Below, piece after piece: positions 6,861 through 11,010 of a stretch of DNA of 11,010 nt. Origin of the DNA: SG8-41 sp035574195. Its GTDB lineage: Bacteria > Pseudomonadota > Gammaproteobacteria > Burkholderiales > SG8-41. The notes under the pieces are model-generated. The model saw only the letters and a program-made list of their open reading frames with translations, did no database searches and was not told the DNA's origin. The position numbers were made by a program, and so were the translations under genes. The stretch lies in assembly GCA_035574195.1 (NCBI GenBank), contig DATLZE010000090.1, positions 1 to 11,010 of the forward strand, in the 5' to 3' direction. Position 1 is the stretch's first letter. Each line of letters begins with the position of its first letter.

Positions 6861-6892
6861 AGCCTAAACCCTGCAGCGTGCTCCAGAGTCAA
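6861..6892 (-). promoter_or_regulatory. MerR-type promoter of the ATPase gene
   Basis: Read on the minus strand, TTGACT (6892-6887) and TAGGCT (6866-6861) are exactly 20 bp apart. This is the over-long spacer typical of MerR-regulated promoters. A dyad inside the spacer (CTGGAGC..GCTGCAG) is the regulator site. The site begins just after the ccdA-like stop and lies 32 bp upstream of the ATPase ATG. It is a close copy of the promoter in front of merR, so the same regulator should act on both. Confidence 0.8.
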
Positions 6893-6903
6893 GAGGGCGT
6901 CCG

Positions 6904-7575
6904 TCATGGCCGTGGCGTGACGAACAGCCCGAACCAGACCGACCATGAACCGAGCCCGATCAAGACCAGGCCGGTCCAGATCGGAATGCGCCGGTTGAGG
7001 CCTGCGAGCCAGTCGAGGGCCCGCCGCGCCGGCGGTATCAGCACCGCGACTGCAAGCGGCAGCGAGAGCGCGAGGCCGAACAGCGCGAGCGAGCCGAAGC
7101 CTTGCGCCAGGGTTGCGCCGGTGACCCCGCTCGCGGCGGCGGCACCGAGCAGCGCGAAGAGCAGCGGCGCGGAGCAAGCAGGAATATTGAGCCCGAAGAG
7201 CAGCCCCAGCGCCGCGGAGCCGCGCACCTCGCCGATGCGCGCGAGACTCGGGCCGAGGGAAGCCGTCACGTAGCCTGCACGGCCGGCGAGGAAGAGCAGT
7301 CCCAGCGCGACATAGAGCGCGCCGAGCGCGGTCCACATCGCCTTCTGGAAGCCGATGAACGCCGTGCCGACGGCGACCGCGGCCGCGCCCAGCGCGCCGA
7401 TGAGGAGCGCGCGCGTTGCGGTGAACGCGCCGACCTGCGCGAGCTTCACCGCCGCCGGTCTGCCCTCCATTGCCTTGATGAAGACCAGCGTCGAGCCCAG
7501 CGAGCAGGGCTCGACGAAGCCGAGCAGCCCGAGCCCGATCGGGAGCAGAATCGCCGCGACGAGGGAATCGGTCAT
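6904..7575 (-). CDS. CcdA-family membrane thiol-redox protein
   Basis: This 223-residue protein has about six membrane helices and both cysteines of the CcdA family: Cys24 in GFVEPCSLGSTLVF and Cys134 in GLNIPACSAPLLF. In this family the pair forms a transmembrane dithiol switch that relays electrons from cytoplasmic thioredoxin to the periplasm. Its ATG overlaps the stop of the HMA gene (ATGA), so the two are translationally coupled. No cytochrome c maturation genes lie nearby, so a role in metal handling with the HMA partner is more likely than haem delivery (inference). Unlike the CcdA-like gene at 3462, this one keeps the first-helix Cys. Confidence 0.85.
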   Translation of the reverse strand: MTDSLVAAILLPIGLGLLGFVEPCSLGSTLVFIKAMEGRPAAVKLAQVGAFTATRALLIGALGAAAVAVGTAFIGFQKAMWTALGALYVALGLLFLAGRAGYVTASLGPSLARIGEVRGSAALGLLFGLNIPACSAPLLFALLGAAAASGVTGATLAQGFGSLALFGLALSLPLAVAVLIPPARRALDWLAGLNRRIPIWTGLVLIGLGSWSVWFGLFVTPRP

Positions 7576-7787
7576 GCGGCGTTCGCGACCCGGTAGCCCG
7601 CTTTCTCGATGGCGGCCGCGAGTTTTCGCTCGTCGGTGAGCGCCGGGTCGTAGAGCACGCGGGCGCGGCCGTCCATAAAGGAGACGCTCGACGCCTTGAC
7701 GCCGGCTTCGACGGCGAGCAGGGCCTTGATCGTCTCCGCGCAGCCGGCGCAGTACATGCCCTCGATCGTCAGCACGACGCTCTTCAC
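7572..7787 (-). CDS. Small HMA-domain metal-binding protein
   Basis: This is a 71-residue single-domain protein starting at GTG 7787 (KSVVLTIEGMYCAGC). An AGGAG ribosome site lies 9 bases upstream, inside the end of merR. The metal-binding pair is Cys13 and Cys16. The fold continues through SSVSFMDGRARVLYDP and KLAAAIEKAGYRV. There is no signal peptide, so it acts in the cytoplasm as a MerP/CopZ-like metallochaperone. The GTG overlaps the merR TGA (GTGA), and its own TGA overlaps the next ATG. The longer frame reaching 7961 is antisense-like and runs inside merR, so I reject it. Confidence 0.88.
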   Translation of the reverse strand: MKSVVLTIEGMYCAGCAETIKALLAVEAGVKASSVSFMDGRARVLYDPALTDERKLAAAIEKAGYRVANAA

Positions 7788-8209
7788 CGCCCTGGCTCCT
7801 GTCTTTCCAGCGCTTCGAGGATCGGGCACTCGCTCGTGGGTCCCCGGCCGGAGCACGACGCGGCGAGCTGCTCGAGCGCGCGCTTCATCCGCTCGAGCTG
7901 CGCGATGCGGCTCTCGACGTCGGCGATCTTGGCCTGCGCCCGCGCTCTCACGTCCGCGCACGACTTGTCCGGCGCGACCTTCAACGTGAGCAGCTCTCGG
8001 ATCTCCGCCAGAGTGAAGCCCAGCTCCTTGGCTTGCCGGATGAATTGCAATCGTTTCACCGCCTCCGGTGAGTAGCGGCGGTAGCCGCCCGGCGTGCGGG
8101 CGGGCTTTTCGAGCAAGCCCTCGCGCTCGTAGTAGCGCACGGTGTCCACCGCGAGTCCCGCCCCGCGCGCGACCTTGCCGATGGTGAGCCCCGCCGTTAC
8201 CGCATCCAT
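7784..8209 (-). CDS. merR: MerR-family metal-responsive transcriptional regulator
   Basis: This 141-residue protein has an N-terminal winged helix (LTIGKVARGAGLAVDTVRYY, GGYRRYSPEAVKRLQFI) and a long dimerisation helix (about 85-118). Three cysteines sit at 84, 119 and 128. Their spacing (35 and 9) is exactly that of the Hg(II)-binding Cys82, Cys117 and Cys126 of Tn501 MerR, and the context (SECPILEAL) also fits. The His and the double Cys that mark ZntR are absent, so Hg(II) is the best guess, with Cd or Pb possible. ATG 8209 has GGAG 6 bases upstream. ATG 8236 is nearly on the expected transcript start and less likely. It is transcribed in the same direction as its targets, not divergently as in classic Gram-negative mer loci. 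Confidence 0.92.
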   Translation of the reverse strand: MDAVTAGLTIGKVARGAGLAVDTVRYYEREGLLEKPARTPGGYRRYSPEAVKRLQFIRQAKELGFTLAEIRELLTLKVAPDKSCADVRARAQAKIADVESRIAQLERMKRALEQLAASCSGRGPTSECPILEALERQEPGR

Positions 8210-8242
8210 GGAGTGCTCCGACCCTTGCGTGCGCATACGTAC

Positions 8243-8274
8243 AGCCTAAACCCTGGAGCTCGGTCCAGGGTCAA
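8243..8274 (-). promoter_or_regulatory. MerR-type promoter of merR-HMA-ccdA
   Basis: Read on the minus strand, TTGACC (8274-8269) and TAGGCT (8248-8243) are 20 bp apart. An inverted repeat CCCTGGA..TCCAGGG fills the spacer. The -10, the spacer length and the GGGTTTAGGCTGT tail match the ATPase promoter. Its position 33 bp upstream of the merR ATG suggests autoregulation. Confidence 0.82.
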
Positions 8275-8280
8275 GCACGG

Positions 8281-8468
8281 CTTCCCGATCGGTGTGTGTC
8301 CCAGGCTGCACCTCCCATGGTGCACCCGTATCTGCACGCGCAGCAGTCTGGGGCATGGCGGCAGGGTGATGGGGATAGGGCTCCATATTTGCTCATGTAC
8401 ATCAACAGGTTGGAGGCTAGCAATGCGCACCGATTGCTTCGGGTGGGATGGCTTCGAATGCAGGGCGC
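8281..8468. other. Intergenic stretch with an orphan ribosome site
   Basis: I see no convincing gene here. GGAGG at 8412-8416, 6 bases before ATG 8423, is a strong ribosome site. The frame it opens (MRTDCFGWDGFEC) reads poorly, while the signal-peptide-like sequence lies in another frame starting around 8448-8469. The original start may therefore have been lost to a frameshift. Confidence 0.35.
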
Positions 8469-8750
8469 ATGCAGATGCAGCCGGCTGTGACATTGATGAG
8501 CTTCATGCTGGTGCTTCTTGCAAGCTCGCTGGCGCTGGGGAGCGAGCCGACGGCGCAGCCGCGACAGATTGCAATCCGAGTCGAACCCGGCGACTGGGGC
8601 GCCGCCCGGATGCAGGAGATCGAAAAAGTCCTGGAATCCGTCGCGAGCGTGCTGCTGCCCCATTTTCCGCAGCGCGCGGCGCAGCGCATCAGCGCCGGAT
8701 ACAGCGGTCAGGGGCCAATGGCCTGCGGATCCGCCTTGCCCGGCGCATAG
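8469..8750 (+). pseudogene. Truncated exported protein of unknown family
   Basis: The frame opens at ATG 8469 (8448 is also possible) and encodes about 93 residues ending at TAG 8748-8750. The N-terminus is a signal peptide (MSFMLVLLASSLALGS). It is followed by a plausible folded start: QIAIRVEPGDWGAARMQEIE and VLESVASVLLPHFPQRAAQR. After QGP the sequence changes character (MACGSALPGA) and stops. This looks like the first third of a longer exported protein cut at about 8718. I do not recognise the family with confidence. It is divergent from merR. Confidence 0.45.
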
Positions 8751-8751
8751 G

Positions 8752-8925
8752 ATGATGCGCCGCGGAAAACCGAGGTGGCGCCTGGTCGGAGAGTGGAGCG
8801 GCGGAGGAATTCGCGGGTTGATCGTCCTCGAGCCAGCAAGCGAGGCAGAAAGCCTGGTCCATCGTCATGCCCATGGATTCGCTCGCCGCCATGGGCTCGC
8901 CGGGCCTATCCATCGGGCCGGGTGA
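8752..8925 (+). pseudogene. Possible fragment of a YCII/muconolactone-isomerase-like protein
   Basis: An open stretch from ATG 8752 reads PRWRLVGEWSGGGIRGLIVLEPASEAESL, which has the feel of the ferredoxin-like YCII or muconolactone isomerase families. It then degenerates into His/Arg-rich sequence before TGA 8923-8925. There is no upstream ribosome site. A minus-strand frame across the same bases (8689-8934) contains AFCLACWLEDDQP and cannot be fully excluded. Low confidence. Confidence 0.25.
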
Positions 8926-8949
8926 CAACTGCATCCCGCACGCCTGCGT

Positions 8950-9514
8950 TCACGAAATAGGTGCCCGCGCAATGTAGGTGTCCGCGAAATGCCGGATCGC
9001 CTTGACGAGGCTCTCGGGCCCGGCTTTCTTGAGACTCGGCAGCCGCGGCCCGCCCCGGCGCAGCGCGGGCGAAGCCTCCGCCGCCTTGAGGTACGCGATC
9101 AAATCGCGCCGCACCGCCTCGTCTCGGATGCCGGCGAACATCATCTCGTTGCCGGGGATGAGCTGCGCTGGATCCCTGAGCCAGGCGTCGAGCGCCTGCT
9201 CGTTCCAGAGCACGCCCGAGCGGGCGAGCGCGTCCGAGTAGCGCAAGAATCCCGGGGCGGCACCGGCCCTGCGGCCGAAAAGAGCGGCGAGGTTCCGTCA
9301 GATGGCGGCCGGGATCGAGCGAATGGCTGGCGGCGCACTGCTGGAAGAGCTTTGCGGCGCGCTCGACCTCGGATTGCTCCGCGGCCTGCGCCGCCGGGGG
9401 CTGCCAAACGGCCAAGGCACAGAGCGCGATGAAAGCTGCGGCCACACGGCTCGAAAAAAAACGCCCGGGGCCGAACGCCGGTGGGCGCCAAGAGAACATC
9501 TCGAGCAGGGTCAT
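8950..9514 (-). pseudogene. Class I cytochrome c, disrupted
   Basis: The N-terminal frame from ATG 9514 has a signal peptide (VAAAFIALCALAV, cleaved near AAQAAE) and then ERAAKLFQQC, where the haem motif should follow. It reads CAASH (Cys60, Ser63, His64) instead of CxxCH, so the second haem thioether Cys is lost (AGC at 9328-9326). Near 9289-9295 the sense moves to another frame, which continues LAALFGRRAGAAPGFLRYSD. The axial-Met region IPGNEMMFAGIRD and a C-terminal helix (LIAYLKAAE) follow, ending at TGA 8952-8950. With two independent lesions it is almost certainly dead. It lies downstream of an intact cytochrome c on the same strand. Confidence 0.8.
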
Positions 9515-9522
9515 CCGGGGGT

Positions 9523-9592
9523 TTTATCCGCGCTGCCCGGCGTTTATCCGCGATTCGATTTCGGGTGTTCGGGCCAGGTTCCGGTATCCGCG
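9523..9592. repeat. Short direct repeats TTTATCCGCG
   Basis: TTTATCCGCG occurs at 9523-9532 and 9543-9552. A shorter copy, TATCCGCG, occurs at 9585-9592. The phases are 20 and 40 bp apart, in the gap between the two cytochrome genes. Function unknown. Confidence 0.6.
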
Positions 9593-9607
9593 CGCGATCC
9601 CTCTTCC

Positions 9608-10135
9608 TCAGCGCCTCGCCGCCTCGCGCGTGATCTCCGCCTGCGCCCGCCGGATCTCATCCGGCCAGCGGCTCTTGATATAGGCGAGCACCGCCCAGAT
9701 CTCCTCGTCGGAGAGCGTGCCGCCGAAGGCCGGCATGTCGCTCTCGTATTTGGGCGGAGCGTACTTTCCGGGCACCAGTCCGTATTTGGTGATGCCGAAC
9801 AGGACGGAGTCGGGGTGATGCCACGTGTGGCCCGAGGCATCGTGCGGGGGCGCGGGCATGCGCCCGGTCGGCAGCCGCTCCTGCCAGTTGGGCTGGCCCT
9901 CGAGACGGGCGCCATGGCACGCCGCGCAATGCTGCGCGTAAACGGTTTCCCCCCGCGCAACCTGCTGGGGGTTGCCGGGGTCGGCTGGCGTCTTTGCTTC
10001 CCGATAAAGCGCGACGGCGATCGCTCCCACGAGGAACGCGAAGGTCGCCGCGAGGAACCCCAAGCCGATCCTGTTGCGCACGGCGGAGGACGAATCCGCG
10101 TTCTGCGTCACCTTTGAGTCCGCTTCTTTATCCAT
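9608..10135 (-). CDS. Membrane-anchored monoheme cytochrome c
   Basis: This 175-residue protein has an N-terminal membrane anchor (about 23-43, IGLGFLAATFAFLVGAIAVAL). A periplasmic class I cytochrome domain follows. The haem-binding CAACH is at 70-74 and the likely axial Met is at 134 in ESDMPAFGG. The closing helix DEEIWAVLAYIKSRWP is typical of the family. It is an electron carrier whose partner is not evident. ATG 10135 starts 14 bases after the stop of the DUF3047 gene, with a weak ribosome site (CGGAA), so co-transcription is likely. Frames extending upstream to 10552 overlap the DUF3047 gene and are rejected. Confidence 0.9.
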   Translation of the reverse strand: MDKEADSKVTQNADSSSAVRNRIGLGFLAATFAFLVGAIAVALYREAKTPADPGNPQQVARGETVYAQHCAACHGARLEGQPNWQERLPTGRMPAPPHDASGHTWHHPDSVLFGITKYGLVPGKYAPPKYESDMPAFGGTLSDEEIWAVLAYIKSRWPDEIRRAQAEITREAARR

Positions 10136-10149
10136 TTCCGACGTGAAGT

Positions 10150-10836
10150 CTAACGGGGCAGCGCCCACACCGCGCCGTAATAGGTCTCGACCGGCTCGCG
10201 CGTCTGGTCGTTGTCCGTGAAGAGGGCGATCACCTCCACGGTTGCCGGCGGCTCCCGCCCGAACGCCCGCCGGAAATCGTCCACGACGTTGCGGCGCTCC
10301 CGCAGCCAGCGGCCGAGTTGTTTTTCCCCGCTTCGCACGACGACGCTCCGGGTCGTTCCCGGATGATAGGGGCTGTCTATGATGGAACCTTCGGGGATCC
10401 GAGCGCTGGTCCAGACGTAGGCCAGCGTCGGGACGTCCCGGTTCAGCATGCTCGGACGCCCGAAGATCAGGAAGATCGCGGCCGCGTAATCCTCCCGGGC
10501 CTTGACGCGGATATCTGCCGTTCGCTGGAGCCGCTCGACACGCCATGTCCATTCGATCCAGGGATGCTCTTCGATCTCAAATCGAAAGTCCCTGTACAGT
10601 CCGGATGCGGAAAAGCGCCCGACGGCGCGGATCGCTGCGACGCCGTCGAACACGATTCCCTTGTACTCTGTCGCGGTGCCGAAGGCCTGGTGCGTCCAGG
10701 CCCCGGCGAGGGTTGCCGCGGGGTCTGCGACGAGCAACGGTTCTTTCGCGATGGCGGGAATCAATGCCATGAGCCCCAGGGCTGCGAGCGCTGCGCGAAT
10801 CCAGAGCGTCCCCTGATAACGACGCGCAATCATCAT
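10150..10836 (-). CDS. DUF3047 family exported protein
   Basis: This 228-residue protein has a signal peptide (WIRAALAALGLMALIPAIA) and a mature domain with the marks of DUF3047: WTWRVERLQ, REDYAAAIFLIFG, LAYVWTS, LGRWLRERRNVVDDF, FTDNDQT and YYGAVWAL. The biochemical role of the family is not known to me. ATG 10836 is followed by a second ATG (10833); neither has a clear ribosome site. It starts 17 bases after the secY stop and precedes the cytochrome c by 14 bases, so the three genes are one co-directional group. Confidence 0.85.
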   Translation of the reverse strand: MMIARRYQGTLWIRAALAALGLMALIPAIAKEPLLVADPAATLAGAWTHQAFGTATEYKGIVFDGVAAIRAVGRFSASGLYRDFRFEIEEHPWIEWTWRVERLQRTADIRVKAREDYAAAIFLIFGRPSMLNRDVPTLAYVWTSARIPEGSIIDSPYHPGTTRSVVVRSGEKQLGRWLRERRNVVDDFRRAFGREPPATVEVIALFTDNDQTREPVETYYGAVWALPR

Positions 10837-10853
10837 GAGAGGGGTATTTTCCC

Positions 10854-11010
10854 TTACCTCGTCGGGAATACGCTTCCCTTGAAATTGGCCTTCTTGAGCA
10901 GGCTCTCGTACTGGTGCGACATGACGTAGGCCTGCACCTGCGCCATGAAGTCCATGGTCACCACCACGATGATGAGCAGCGAGGTGCCCCCGAAATAGAA
11001 CGGCACGTTC
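10854..11010 (-). CDS. secY: SecY, C-terminal end (partial)
   Basis: The frame is open from the right edge to TAA 10856-10854 and gives 51 residues. The sequence NVPFYFGGTSLLIIVVV followed by MDFMAQVQAYVMSHQYESL and LLKKANFKG is the last transmembrane helix and cytoplasmic tail of the SecYEG translocon channel. The translocon gene normally sits in the spc ribosomal operon, followed by infA/rpmJ and rpsM. Here the next gene is a DUF3047 protein. Confidence 0.93.
   Translation of the reverse strand, partial: NVPFYFGGTSLLIIVVVTMDFMAQVQAYVMSHQYESLLKKANFKGSVFPTR

Noticed and set aside
8689..8934. Minus-strand frame with AFCLACWLEDDQP and a Met-rich start
   Set aside because: No family recognised and no ribosome site; the opposite strand has a comparable fragment. 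Kept only as a note.
1..11010. CRISPR arrays, tRNA/rRNA genes, insertion sequences, integrases
   Set aside because: I saw no regularly spaced repeats of CRISPR type, no tRNA-like cloverleaf, and no transposase or recombinase motifs on either strand.

Overview
The window is GC-rich, densely coding bacterial DNA. Almost all genes are on the minus strand. The C-terminal end of SecY at the right edge and a Gram-negative style mer gene set (periplasmic MerP, MerA with one N-terminal HMA domain) point to a proteobacterium, most likely beta- or gammaproteobacterial. This is inferred from protein flavour only; no 16S or tRNA gene is present.

Layout, left to right. (1) 1-196: the 3' end of a plus-strand gene. 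(2) 201-1097: a MerE-like membrane segment whose reading frame runs into the frameshifted C-terminal half of a patatin-like phospholipase. (3) 1111-4199: read on the minus strand, a tight heavy-metal operon of ccdA-like, merP, merA and merC-like genes, followed by the merE-like ORF. (4) 4200-4392: a spacer with a perfect 17-bp palindrome and a MerR/CueR-like dyad. (5) 4393-6828: a P1B-type metal ATPase with its own MerR-type promoter. (6) 6904-8209: merR, a 71-aa HMA protein and a second ccdA-like gene, with stop/start codons overlapping at both junctions, behind a second MerR-type promoter. (7) 8281-9514: a stretch of gene remnants, including a frameshifted cytochrome c. (8) 9608-10836: a monoheme cytochrome c and a DUF3047 protein. 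(9) 10854-11010: the secY 3' end.

The main result is at 3126-3422. This is a full-length merP with signal peptide, HMA fold and correct length, but the first cysteine codon of its GMTCxxC metal site is TGA. The frame is intact on both sides. A hairpin with an 8-bp stem and a 6-nt loop carrying GU at loop positions 2-3 lies at the distance from the TGA expected of a bacterial SECIS element. The simplest reading is a selenocysteine-containing MerP with a UxxC mercury site. The alternative is a single nonsense mutation.

How the genes may work together (inference): MerR, with the same Cys spacing as Tn501 MerR, would control two near-identical promoters with 20-bp spacers, one for merR-HMA-ccdA and one for the ATPase. 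MerP binds Hg(II) in the periplasm, MerC- and MerE-like proteins import it, and MerA reduces it to Hg(0). The ATPase may export thiophilic metal. Each of the two CcdA-like membrane redox proteins is paired with a small HMA protein, which suggests a role in keeping the metal-site thiols (or selenol) reduced.
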